From assembly GCA_902596065.1 (NCBI GenBank), contig CACJSL010000010.1:1-33081 (forward strand): a stretch of DNA of 33,081 bases, in the 5' to 3' direction. Below, one piece after another: positions 25,601 through 33,081 of the stretch. Position 1 is the stretch's first letter. Every line of letters starts with the position of its first letter. This DNA comes from an uncultured Alphaproteobacteria bacterium. GTDB lineage: Bacteria > Pseudomonadota > Alphaproteobacteria > HIMB59 > GCA-002718135. Below the pieces are notes generated by a model. It was not told the DNA's origin. It saw only the letters and a program-made list of their open reading frames with translations, and did not search any database. A program made the position numbers and the translations under genes.

Positions 25601-26544
25601 AAAAATTTGTTTTCTAATTTATCCCAATAAATTTTTTCTAGTTTTATATTATTCAAAAGATTTATTTGTTTTAAACCAGTAGGAGAGGTAACATTAATTT
25701 CTGTTAGATAATCACCAATTACATCAATTCCTACTAAAAAAAGATCCTTTAGTTTTAAATCTTTAGATAAGGCATTACAAATTTCTTCATCTTTTCTTAT
25801 AAGTTCAGTTTTTTGGGGCTTTCCTCCTGCATGAAAATTAGCTTTAAGATTATTTTTTTCAGGTATTCTTGCAACAGATCCAGCATATTCACCATCTATA
25901 AGGATAATTCTTCTATCTCCCTCAATTATTTCTGGAATGTACTTTTGAACAATAATTGGTTCATTTAAATTTGTTTTACTTTCATCAATTCCTTGTAATT
26001 TATTATTTTCTATTCTTGATCTGAAGATGCCTTCTCCTCCATTGCCATAAAGAGGTTTTGTAACAATATCTTGATGTTCTAATAAAAACTCTTTTATAGT
26101 CACAATATTTTGAGTAATTATTGTTGGTGCCATAAACTTTTCAAATTCAAGGGGATATATTTTTTCAGATGAATTTCTAATTGAAGATGGATTGTTTAAT
26201 ACTGTAGTTGAAGATGATAATTTTTCTAGAAGATAAGTAGATGTAATATAATTCATATCAAAAGGAGGGTCTTGCCTAATAAGTATGACATCGGCATTTT
26301 CAAGATTAAATATTTCTTTTTTACTACTTAAATAATTATAATATCTATTTTTATCATTAAATAATTCAACAAAATGACCAAAAGCAAATACTGATCTGTT
26401 TTTATACACTAGATCTTTAGGATTATAATAAAAAATTTCATATCCTCTGTCCTGGGCTTCTTTTGCTAATAAAAAAGAAGTATCAAAATCGAAATCAATT
26501 TTTTCAATAGGATCCATTTGTATTGCTACTTTTTTAATTGTCAT
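25597..26544 (-). CDS. gshB: Glutathione synthetase
   Basis: ATP-grasp ligase joining gamma-glutamylcysteine and glycine. It has 315 residues. It opens VAIQMDPIEKIDFDFDTSFLLAKEAQDRG (about 6-34), typical of GshB, has VILIRQDPPFDMNYI (85-99), the ATP-grasp lysine region VTKPLYGNGGEGIFR (about 156-170), and the metal and product site EINVTSPTGL (about 287-296). It shares one base with the gshA stop (TAATG), so both steps of glutathione synthesis are co-translated. The convergent stop overlap with the CCA gene is TTAA (25597-25600). Confidence 0.96.
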   Translation of the reverse strand: MTIKKVAIQMDPIEKIDFDFDTSFLLAKEAQDRGYEIFYYNPKDLVYKNRSVFAFGHFVELFNDKNRYYNYLSSKKEIFNLENADVILIRQDPPFDMNYITSTYLLEKLSSSTTVLNNPSSIRNSSEKIYPLEFEKFMAPTIITQNIVTIKEFLLEHQDIVTKPLYGNGGEGIFRSRIENNKLQGIDESKTNLNEPIIVQKYIPEIIEGDRRIILIDGEYAGSVARIPEKNNLKANFHAGGKPQKTELIRKDEEICNALSKDLKLKDLFLVGIDVIGDYLTEINVTSPTGLKQINLLNNIKLEKIYWDKLENKFF

Positions 26545-27884
26545 TAGAAAATATTTTCCTCATAAATTGGTAGGAGATTTTTATTCCACTTATTTAAATA
26601 TTTATCAATTAATATATCTGCTGGAGATAAACCTTTTTCTAAATTCTCTTCTAAAGATTGTAAGTATTGCCTTTCATCATTTTCATTATTTGAAGAAATG
26701 TAATTTCTTTTCTTAAGCCCACTTAAAGATATTTTTAAAACTTTTTTAGCGAGATCTAAAATAGTACCTTTTTTAAACTTAGTATTTAACCCATATTTTG
26801 GAACATTTTTATATAAATAATCTCTATCATTGTTATCCCATTCTTTAATAATAGAATAAATTTCATTAAGACTATCTTGATCATATAAAAGACCTGTCCA
26901 AAAGGCAGGTTGACCACATATTTGATCCCAAGAACAAGCATCCATAGAGCGAATTTCTAAATATTTTTTTAACCTTACCTGAGGAAATAGTGTTGTTAAA
27001 TGACTTTCCCAGTCATCCTCGGTAGCAAATTCACCAGGAATTTTATCAAGTTTTCCATTTAAAAAATCACGAAAATTGCAACCTGCGACATCAATATATT
27101 TTTTATTTCTTTCAATAAAATACATGGGTACATCAAGAGCATAATCTACATATGTTTCAAAATTAAAATTTTCATTAAATACAAAAGGCGTTATTCCTGT
27201 TCTTTGATTGTCAGTATTCATCCAATAAAAAGATCTTAAACTTTTAAAATCTGTTAATTTATTTTTAGAAAAAGGTGAATTAGCAAAAATAGCAGTTCCT
27301 AAAGATTCCAGAGATAATAATACACGAAATTTTTTAATCATGTCTTTTTCTGAAATAAAATCAAAATTAATTTGTGTTGAGCAAGTTCTTTGCATCATAT
27401 CTAAACCATTATTACCAACCTTAGGCATATAATTTTTCATAATATTATAACGTTTTTTTGGCATCCAAGGAAAATTGTCTAAATTTAATTTTGGTTCAAC
27501 GCCTAAACCTAATAAAATAAAGTTATGTTTTTTTGATAATTCTTTCATTTGATTAAGGTGAGTTGTAATTTCACTACATGTTTCATGAATATTTCTTAGA
27601 GGCTGACCAGAGAGTTCAAATTGTCCAGCAGGTTCTAAAGAAATATTTTGTTCATTTTGTTTTAACCCAATTATAGTTTCTTCTTCTCCCTCTATTATTG
27701 GTTTCCAATCTAAATCTATAAGACTTAGAAAAATATTATTTATTCCATTTTCTTCATCATATTTTAGAGGAAGAAATGTATCTTTATTTAAAATAAATTT
27801 TTCATGCTCTGTTCCAATTTTTAAATTAGCATTTGATTTGATACCATTTTCAAAATATTTGATTAAATTTTTTTTATTTAACAT
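26544..27884 (-). CDS. gshA: Glutamate-cysteine ligase (plant/alphaproteobacterial type)
   Basis: Forms gamma-glutamylcysteine, the committed step of glutathione synthesis. It has 446 residues, of the GCS2 type shared by plants and alphaproteobacteria. The N-terminal LKIGTEHEKFIL (about 21-32) contains the catalytic Glu motif, followed by ISLEPAGQFELSGQPL (about 75-90), MPKVGNNGLDMMQRTCSTQIN (about 148-168), TDNQRTGITPFVF and YLEIRSMDACSW (about 295-306). All are diagnostic. It lies 3 bases after trmL and overlaps gshB by 1. In some members redox control uses a disulfide; I cannot tell whether that applies here. Confidence 0.95.
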   Translation of the reverse strand: MLNKKNLIKYFENGIKSNANLKIGTEHEKFILNKDTFLPLKYDEENGINNIFLSLIDLDWKPIIEGEEETIIGLKQNEQNISLEPAGQFELSGQPLRNIHETCSEITTHLNQMKELSKKHNFILLGLGVEPKLNLDNFPWMPKKRYNIMKNYMPKVGNNGLDMMQRTCSTQINFDFISEKDMIKKFRVLLSLESLGTAIFANSPFSKNKLTDFKSLRSFYWMNTDNQRTGITPFVFNENFNFETYVDYALDVPMYFIERNKKYIDVAGCNFRDFLNGKLDKIPGEFATEDDWESHLTTLFPQVRLKKYLEIRSMDACSWDQICGQPAFWTGLLYDQDSLNEIYSIIKEWDNNDRDYLYKNVPKYGLNTKFKKGTILDLAKKVLKISLSGLKKRNYISSNNENDERQYLQSLEENLEKGLSPADILIDKYLNKWNKNLLPIYEENIF

Positions 27885-27887
27885 ATA

Positions 27888-28340
27888 TTATAACCTATTT
27901 AATTGTCGACAAGCTTCACCTGCTACGATTGCTACTGAACTGCTTACATTAATAGATCTTAAACCTTTAACCATAGGAATAGTTAGCTGTTCATTTACTG
28001 ACTGATGAACATATTTTGGTACACCTGCACTTTCGCGACCAAAAAGTAGAATATCATTTTCTTGAAAAGAATAGTCAGTATATTTTTTTTGAGATTTAGT
28101 AGTAAATAAAACTATTCTATAATTATTATTTTCTGACCAATTAAAAAAATTATCCCAATCTAGATGCCTTTTATATTTAATATACTTTATATAATCCATC
28201 GATGAGCGTCTAAATCTTTTATCATCAAAAACATAACCAGTGGGTTCAATGATATCTATTTCAATCCCTAGACAAGCCCCTAAACGAAAAATATTCCCAG
28301 TATTTTGAGGAATGTCAGGTTCAAAAAGTGCTATTCTCAT
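27888..28340 (-). CDS. trmL: tRNA (cytidine/uridine-34 2'-O)-methyltransferase
   Basis: SPOUT-class methyltransferase acting on the wobble base of tRNA-Leu. It has 150 residues, the typical minimal size. It starts IALFEPDIPQNTGNIFRLGACLG (3-25), has RFRRSSMDYI (43-52), and knot motifs LLFGRESAGVP (about 93-103) and LRSINVSSSVAIVAGEACRQ (about 127-146), which bind AdoMet. It leads the trmL-gshA-gshB unit and faces petA across a 199-base divergent gap, an arrangement seen in other alphaproteobacteria. Confidence 0.95.
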   Translation of the reverse strand: MRIALFEPDIPQNTGNIFRLGACLGIEIDIIEPTGYVFDDKRFRRSSMDYIKYIKYKRHLDWDNFFNWSENNNYRIVLFTTKSQKKYTDYSFQENDILLFGRESAGVPKYVHQSVNEQLTIPMVKGLRSINVSSSVAIVAGEACRQLNRL

Positions 28341-28539
28341 ATATTAATTCAACTAATTCTAATTTAAAGACAATTATAAATATTAAATTTTCTTTAATAT
28401 ATCTTATAACTTGTATAATTTTCTACTATTGACTTGATTTACAGGTAAATATTTCGAGCTCATTAAACAATAATTGCGTCAAGCTGGCACATTATTTGTA
28501 GTATTTTTATCACTATTTAGGATATAAGAATTAAATTTT
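28341..28539. promoter_or_regulatory. Divergent intergenic region between trmL and petA
   Basis: The longest gene-free stretch in the window apart from the SRP RNA region, 199 bases. It should hold the promoters of both the bc1 operon and the trmL-gsh unit. On the plus strand TTGCGT (28473-28478), a 17-base spacer and TGTAGT (28496-28501) is a weak sigma-70-like candidate for petA. A TTGACT at about 28430 has no good -10 box after it. No tRNA, hairpin terminator or clear operator is visible. Confidence 0.4.
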
Positions 28540-29067
28540 ATGGCGGAAGTTAAGAATAATAAAAGAAGAAGTTTTCTACAGTTAAGTACTATATCTTTAG
28601 GTGCAGTAGGAACTGCAGCTTTTATATGGCCTTTCCTTAAAAGTATGAATCCTGCTGAGGATACCCTAGCCTTAGGTTCTACAGAAGTTAATATTGCTGA
28701 TATTGAAGAAGGCCAGGGTATTACAGTAAAATGGAGAGGAAAACCTGTTTTTATTCGTAAAAGAACACAACAAGAAATCACTGAAGCAAAAACTGTTAAT
28801 CTGGAAGACTTAAAAGATCCAGCTATTGATGATGATCGTGTCAAAAAAGATGAATGGTTGGTACTTGTTGGGATATGTACACACTTAGGTTGTGTACCTC
28901 TTGGTCAAAAAATTACAGATATGAAGGGTGAGTATAATGGTTGGTATTGCCCTTGTCATGGCTCACACTATGACTCTTCAGGTCGAATTAGAAAGGGACC
29001 AGCACCAACTAATCTCGCTGTTCCTCCCTATAAGTTTATAAATGATACAACAATTAAAATAGGTTAA
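28540..29067 (+). CDS. petA: Ubiquinol-cytochrome c reductase, Rieske iron-sulfur subunit
   Basis: Takes one electron from quinol at the Qo site and passes it to cytochrome c1. It has 175 residues. An uncleaved Tat-type signal-anchor begins KRRSFLQ (8-14), with the hydrophobic helix at about 16-32. The soluble domain binds the 2Fe-2S cluster through C113/H115 (CTHLGC) and C137/H140 (CPCHGSHYD), with the C118-C139 disulfide pair in place. The Ser and Tyr that raise the potential (SHYD) are conserved, and GPAPTNLAVPPY closes the fold. It is first of petABC, 2 bases before petB. Confidence 0.97.
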   Translation: MAEVKNNKRRSFLQLSTISLGAVGTAAFIWPFLKSMNPAEDTLALGSTEVNIADIEEGQGITVKWRGKPVFIRKRTQQEITEAKTVNLEDLKDPAIDDDRVKKDEWLVLVGICTHLGCVPLGQKITDMKGEYNGWYCPCHGSHYDSSGRIRKGPAPTNLAVPPYKFINDTTIKIG

Positions 29068-29069
29068 GT

Positions 29070-30299
29070 ATGAGCGGACCAGCTGAGCCTAAAAAATATA
29101 AAAATCCTGTTCTAAATTGGATTGAATTTAGATTACCCATTATATCTTATTTTGAGAGAGAGTATGGAGATTATCCAATGCCAAAGAACTGTAATTATTT
29201 TTGGAGCTTTGGAGCATTAGCAACTATAATTTTAGTAGTGATGATAGTAAGTGGAATATTTCTTGCAATGAATTACACACCTCATACAGATATGGCTTTT
29301 GATAGTGTTGAGAGAATAATGCGTGATGTTAATTATGGATGGCTATTAAGATATATTCATTCCAATGGTGCAGCGTTCTTTTTTATAGTTATTTACATTC
29401 ATATTTTACGAGGAATGTATTACGGCTCTTATAAATACCCAAGAGAACTTAATTGGATATTGGGTGTTTTCATTTATCTTCTTATGATGGCCACATCTTT
29501 TTTAGGTTATACGCTTCCATGGGGTCAAATGTCTTATTGGGGCGCTACAGTTATTACAAATTTATTTAGTGCTATTCCAATTATTGGTGAAGGTTTAAAA
29601 ACATGGTTACTCGGAGATTATACAGTAGGCAATGCAACCCTTAATCGTTTTTTTGCCCTTCATTATGTACTTCCTTTTGTCATATTTGGAGTTGTGGCAT
29701 TACATGTAGCAGCAGTGCATGTACATGGATCTAATAACCCTGCTGGAATTGATATTAAATCAAAAGGCGATACCGTTACTTTCTTTCCTTATATGTTATT
29801 TAAGGATGCCTTAGCTGTTTGTGCATTTGGTGTTCTTATTTCTGCAGTTATATTTTTTGGTCCTAACCTTATGGCTGAAGTAGATAATTATATTCCTGCT
29901 GATCCTCTAGTTACGCCAGCTCATATTGTTCCCAATTGGTACCTTGCTCCCTTTTATGCAATTTTAAGAGCTGTTCCTGATAAGTTAGGAGGAGTTTTAT
30001 TAATGTTTGGAGCTATAGCCATTTTATTTTTCTTACCATGGCTAGATAGATCAAAAGTTAGAAGTTGTAATTACAGACCTATGTATAAATGGTTTATGAT
30101 GTTATTTTTTGTTAATTTTTTTATATTGGGATATGTAGGTTTAAAACCAGCAGAGGGTTTATATTTGTTAATTGCTAGATTAGGGTTAATTTATTATTTT
30201 GGTTTCTTTTTAATTATAACTCCCTTTATAAATTGGATTGAAAAACCCAAAACTCTCCCTGCTAGTATTAGTGATATTTATTTAGGAATGAATAAATGA
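29070..30299 (+). CDS. petB: Cytochrome b of the bc1 complex, with PNWY at the Qo site
   Basis: Membrane subunit carrying haems bL and bH and both quinone sites. It has 409 residues with eight predicted helices. Haem ligands H97, H111, H198 and H212 are present with 13-residue spacing in both pairs. LPWGQMSYWGATVITNLFSAIP (149-170) forms the cd helices at Qo. The ef-loop motif normally written PEWY reads P288-N-W-Y291 (VPNWYLAPFYAILRAVPDK), replacing the Glu implicated in quinol binding and proton release. The rest of the motif area is conserved, so the protein looks functional. It overlaps petC by 4 bases (ATGA). Confidence 0.97.
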   Translation: MSGPAEPKKYKNPVLNWIEFRLPIISYFEREYGDYPMPKNCNYFWSFGALATIILVVMIVSGIFLAMNYTPHTDMAFDSVERIMRDVNYGWLLRYIHSNGAAFFFIVIYIHILRGMYYGSYKYPRELNWILGVFIYLLMMATSFLGYTLPWGQMSYWGATVITNLFSAIPIIGEGLKTWLLGDYTVGNATLNRFFALHYVLPFVIFGVVALHVAAVHVHGSNNPAGIDIKSKGDTVTFFPYMLFKDALAVCAFGVLISAVIFFGPNLMAEVDNYIPADPLVTPAHIVPNWYLAPFYAILRAVPDKLGGVLLMFGAIAILFFLPWLDRSKVRSCNYRPMYKWFMMLFFVNFFILGYVGLKPAEGLYLLIARLGLIYYFGFFLIITPFINWIEKPKTLPASISDIYLGMNK

Positions 30300-31051
30300 A
30301 AATTTTCATTTTGTTTTTTCTTTTATTTTTTTATACCTCAAATCTTTTTGCAGCAGAAAGTTCAACTAAAAGTTTACCTCAGCATGAATGGTCTTTTGAG
30401 GGTATAACTGGAACTTTTGATAGAGGAGCTCTGCAAAGAGGATATCAAGTTTATAGCGAAGTATGTTCAGGCTGCCATTCTATGAAATTATTATATTATA
30501 GAGATTTAATTGATATTGGATTCTCTGAAGATCAAGTAAAAGCAATAGCTTCTGAATTTACAGTTATAGATGGACCAAATGATGAGGGAGAAATGTTTGA
30601 AAGAGATGCTAGACCTGCAGACAGGTTTGTGTCACCTTATCTAAATGATAATGAAGCAAGAGCAAATAATAATGGTGCCTACCCACCTGATTTAAGCGTT
30701 ATAACCAAGGCAAAAAAAGATGGAGCTAACTATATTTATAATCTCTTACTAGGATATAAGGATCCCCCTGCAGATATGGAAGTTGGAGAGGGAATGTATT
30801 ATAATATTTACATGGCGGGTAACCAAATTGCGATGCCTCAACCGATATATGATGAATCTGTTGATTATGCTGATGGAACCAATAACAGTGCAGAACAACT
30901 CGCCGAAGATTTGGTAGTTTTTTTAACTTGGGCAGCAGAACCTGAATTAGAAGTAAGAAAAAATTTAGGAATCAAAGTGATTTTATTTTTTATTATTTTA
31001 GGATTTATTATTTTTTTAGCAAAAAATCGTTTGTGGAGAGAAGTTCACTAA
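30296..31051 (+). CDS. petC: Cytochrome c1 of the bc1 complex
   Basis: Periplasmic haem c subunit that receives electrons from the Rieske protein. It has 251 residues. A signal peptide covers about 1-20 (FILFFLLFFYTSNLFAA). Haem binding is at C57-S-G-C-H61, in the context GYQVYSEVCSGCHSMKLLYYRDL. The axial Met is M180 in GNQIAMPQPI, and a C-terminal membrane anchor spans about 226-243. The segments ARANNNGAYPPDLS and YNLLLGYKDPP match alphaproteobacterial c1. It is a separate gene, not fused to cytochrome b as in Rhizobiales. The stop overlaps the convergent ychF stop by 4 bases. Confidence 0.97.
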   Translation: MKIFILFFLLFFYTSNLFAAESSTKSLPQHEWSFEGITGTFDRGALQRGYQVYSEVCSGCHSMKLLYYRDLIDIGFSEDQVKAIASEFTVIDGPNDEGEMFERDARPADRFVSPYLNDNEARANNNGAYPPDLSVITKAKKDGANYIYNLLLGYKDPPADMEVGEGMYYNIYMAGNQIAMPQPIYDESVDYADGTNNSAEQLAEDLVVFLTWAAEPELEVRKNLGIKVILFFIILGFIIFLAKNRLWREVH

Positions 31052-32145
31052 ACATTAAATAGAAAATGCATCACATCGCCATCATTTATAATATAATCTT
31101 TTCCTTCCTGTCTTAGTTTACCTGCGTCTCGACATGCTGATTCTCCCCCAAGCTCAACGAAATCATTGTAAGTAATTGTCTCAGCTCGAATAAAGCCTTT
31201 TTCAAAATCAGAATGAATTTTACCAGCTCCTTTGGGAGCTAATGTATTTTTAGTAACTGTCCAAGCTCGTGATTCTTTTGGTCCAGAAGTAAAATACGTT
31301 ATTAAATTTAAAATATTGTATCCTGAATTAATGACCTTTACTAATGTTGTTTCTTCTAAGCCTAATTCTTTTAAAAATTCATATTTTTCTTCTATTTTTA
31401 ATTCTGCTATTTGTGATTCAATTGATGCAGATACAATAACACTATTGTTTTGTTCTGTTTTTGCAAGATCTATTACTTTTTGAGATAAAATATTACCTTT
31501 TACAATAGATTTTTCATCAACATTACAAATATATAACATCGGCTTTATAGAAATTAAATTTAATGATTTTATAAAATGCAAATCTTCATTACTAAAATCA
31601 ATATTTCTAATATTTATTTCATTGTTTAATTTTTCTAATAATTGTTCAATTATATTTAATTGATTTTTAATTTCTTTATCTCCTTGTTTAGATTTTTTTT
31701 CTAATGAGTTGAATTTATTTTGCAGCGTTTCAATATCTGCAAGATTTAATTCTGTAGTAATAATTTTGATATCACTCAAGGGATCAATTTTTGATGATAC
31801 ATGTGTTATATCATTATCTTCAAAACATCTAACTACATGGGCAATCGCATCAACTTCCCTTATATGTGATAAAAATTTGTTACCTAATCCCTCACCTTTA
31901 GAAGCGCCTTCAACAAGACCCGCTATATCCACAAAGTCTATATATGTTGGTATAGTTTTTTCACTTTTACTTATTTTTGAAAGAATATTTAATCTTTGAT
32001 CTGGAACAGCTACTCTTCCAATATTTGGCTCTATCGTAGCAAAAGGATAATTTGCGGCCTCAGCTTTATTAGATTCTGTTAAAGCATTAAATAAAGTTGA
32101 TTTGCCAACATTAGGTAAACCAATAATTCCGCACTTAAATCCCAT
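31048..32145 (-). CDS. ychF: YchF/Ola1 family ATPase
   Basis: Ribosome-associated P-loop NTPase of the Obg-related group, 365 residues, standard length. G1 GLPNVGKST (about 8-16), NYPFATIEPNIG (about 32-43), G3 DIAGLVEGASKGEGLGNKFL (about 73-92), and an altered G4 where NKxD is replaced by CNVDE, the change that makes the family prefer ATP. A central coiled-coil insert occupies about 125-200, and a C-terminal TGS domain about 280-365 (TSGPKESRAWTVTKNTLAPKGAG). It follows pth by 7 bases; the pth-ychF pairing is widespread in proteobacteria. Confidence 0.97.
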   Translation of the reverse strand: MGFKCGIIGLPNVGKSTLFNALTESNKAEAANYPFATIEPNIGRVAVPDQRLNILSKISKSEKTIPTYIDFVDIAGLVEGASKGEGLGNKFLSHIREVDAIAHVVRCFEDNDITHVSSKIDPLSDIKIITTELNLADIETLQNKFNSLEKKSKQGDKEIKNQLNIIEQLLEKLNNEINIRNIDFSNEDLHFIKSLNLISIKPMLYICNVDEKSIVKGNILSQKVIDLAKTEQNNSVIVSASIESQIAELKIEEKYEFLKELGLEETTLVKVINSGYNILNLITYFTSGPKESRAWTVTKNTLAPKGAGKIHSDFEKGFIRAETITYNDFVELGGESACRDAGKLRQEGKDYIINDGDVMHFLFNV

Positions 32146-32152
32146 AAGTTAT

Positions 32153-32707
32153 TTACAATGCTATTTTTGTTAAAAGTAAGCCTTCATTTTCAAAAACTAA
32201 AGAAAAATATTTAGTCAGTAAATCAATTTTTTTATCTATAATATTTCTTTCATTCTTTAAAAATTTTTTTAAAACATATTTAGAAACTAATTCTTTTGAT
32301 CCAGGATGTCCTACGCCAATTCTTATTCTTTTATAATTAACTCCGATCGATTCATCGATGCTTGCAAGACCATTATGACCACCATTACCACCACCAATTT
32401 TAGTTTTTATTTTACCAACAATTAGGTCAATATCATCGTGGATAATTACTATTTTTTGTTTTGGTATTTTGTAGAATTTTATTATTTCAGAAACTACTGG
32501 TCCAGATAAGTTTATATAATTTAGAGGTTTGCAAATAAAGCACTTCTCATTATCTATATATCCTTGATATAATTCTTTATTTTTATCTTTTTTTAATACT
32601 TTGAATTTATAATAATTTACTAAGCTATCAGCTACATCAAATCCCAAATTATGACGTGTCAATTCATGTACAGAATCTGGATTACCTAAACCTCCTATGA
32701 ACCACAT
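32153..32707 (-). CDS. pth: Peptidyl-tRNA hydrolase
   Basis: Recycles peptidyl-tRNA that drops off the ribosome. It has 184 residues. Catalytic residues are in place: N9 in GLGNP, H19 in LTRHNLGF, D92 in IIHDDID and N113 in GGHNGLASI. KPLNYINLSG (61-70) and RIRIGVGHPGSKELVSKYVL further confirm the family. It starts 36 bases after the rplY stop and is 7 bases from ychF; rplY-pth-ychF is a common proteobacterial order. The lone start ATG gives MWFIGGLGNP, matching the usual N-terminus. Confidence 0.97.
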   Translation of the reverse strand: MWFIGGLGNPDSVHELTRHNLGFDVADSLVNYYKFKVLKKDKNKELYQGYIDNEKCFICKPLNYINLSGPVVSEIIKFYKIPKQKIVIIHDDIDLIVGKIKTKIGGGNGGHNGLASIDESIGVNYKRIRIGVGHPGSKELVSKYVLKKFLKNERNIIDKKIDLLTKYFSLVFENEGLLLTKIAL

Positions 32708-32743
32708 AATACTTATATAAATTGTGAAACTAAAGTTGTCTTG

Positions 32744-33081
32744 TTATTTAGATTTTTCTTCAGAAGACCCTTCTTTTTTGTCTCCTGTAGCTTCTTTTTC
32801 ACTAGCGTCTTTATCTGTACTACTAGCATCTTTTGTATCCCCTTCGGTTTTTTCTGCATCAGCACCTTCTTCAGAGGATTCAGGCTTTGTTTCTTCAACC
32901 TCAACAGTTGGTGGAACTAGGGTAGCGATAACAAAATCTCTATCTTTAATCGTAGGTTGGACACCTTCGGGCAAATCAATATTACTAATTTTAACTGCAT
33001 CCCCTATTTCAGAAGAAGCTAAGTCAAAATCAAGTTTTTCTGGAATATTATTAGCGTTACAATTTAATTCAACTAATCTTC
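32744..33081 (-). CDS. rplY: 50S ribosomal protein L25 (CTC family), partial (N-terminus beyond window)
   Basis: 5S-rRNA-binding ribosomal protein; only the C-terminal 112 codons are present, entering from the right edge. The sequence LVELNCNANNIPEKLDFDLASSEIGDAVKISNIDLPEGV is the second (TL5/CTC) domain, followed by RDFVIATLVPPT. The last roughly 53 residues form a Glu/Lys/Ser/Asp-rich, low-complexity and probably disordered tail. Such acidic tails are common on alphaproteobacterial L25, though their length varies. The position next to pth supports the call. The true start lies outside the window; internal ATG or TTG codons here are not starts. Confidence 0.93.
   Translation of the reverse strand, partial: RLVELNCNANNIPEKLDFDLASSEIGDAVKISNIDLPEGVQPTIKDRDFVIATLVPPTVEVEETKPESSEEGADAEKTEGDTKDASSTDKDASEKEATGDKKEGSSEEKSK

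Noticed and set aside
28483-28498. TGGCACATTATTTGTA upstream of petA resembles a sigma-54 promoter (TGGCAC, N5, TTGCA)
   Set aside because: The -12 GC pair, normally essential, is GT here, and bc1 operons are not usual sigma-54 targets. One near match in AT-rich DNA is expected by chance.

Overview
The window is AT-rich, densely packed chromosomal DNA from an alphaproteobacterium, probably a free-living marine lineage with a streamlined genome (SAR11-like or a similar low-GC group; the exact clade cannot be fixed from this sequence). The alphaproteobacterial signs are: an SRP RNA gene directly upstream of dnaX-ybaB-recR; a cycM/kdsB/pheA neighbourhood; the run rpmH-rnpA-yidD-yidC-engB-argB-HAD phosphatase-dapD-dapE; a DUF1289 protein; a plant/alphaproteobacterial-type GshA; and trmL divergent from petABC. 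Most genes overlap or are a few bases apart. I see no tRNA, rRNA, insertion sequence, prophage, CRISPR array, toxin-antitoxin pair or defence gene.

Layout by transcription unit: (1) minus strand, 4826 to 1: cycM, hisN-like, yejA, yejB, yejE (cut by the window edge), that is, a membrane cytochrome c, a phosphatase and an oligopeptide ABC importer. (2) plus strand, 4919 to 11445: kdsB, pheA, SRP RNA (ffs), dnaX, ybaB, recR, def, fmt, truA. (3) minus: a lone DUF1289 gene. (4) plus, 11800 to 16581: a serine/threonine dehydratase-like enzyme, Xaa-Pro aminopeptidase, a GT4 glycosyltransferase and a GhrA-like reductase. (5) minus, 23259 to 16578: rpmH, rnpA, yidD, yidC, engB, argB, HAD phosphatase, dapD, dapE. 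(6) plus: panC. (7) minus: a PNPOx-like flavoprotein. (8) plus: a short CCA-adding enzyme. (9) minus, 28340 to 25597: trmL, gshA, gshB. (10) plus, 28540 to 31051: petA, petB, petC (cytochrome bc1). (11) minus, right edge to 31048: rplY (cut), pth, ychF.

Functionally this is core metabolism: protein synthesis and maturation (L34, L25, Pth, Def, Fmt, TruA, TrmL, CCA enzyme, YchF), membrane protein insertion (SRP RNA, YidC, YidD), replication and repair (DnaX, RecR, YbaB), lysine, arginine, phenylalanine, pantothenate and glutathione synthesis, Kdo activation for LPS, and the bc1 complex together with a membrane-anchored cytochrome c that could carry its electrons to an oxidase.

I did not find a convincing undescribed multi-gene system. 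The points most worth a second look are: an Asn in place of the usual Glu in the Qo-site PEWY motif of cytochrome b; the fact that all five convergent gene pairs lack intergenic space, four of them sharing a 4-base stop-codon overlap; a CCA-adding enzyme of only 263 residues; and compensated changes in the near-invariant SRP RNA apical hairpin.
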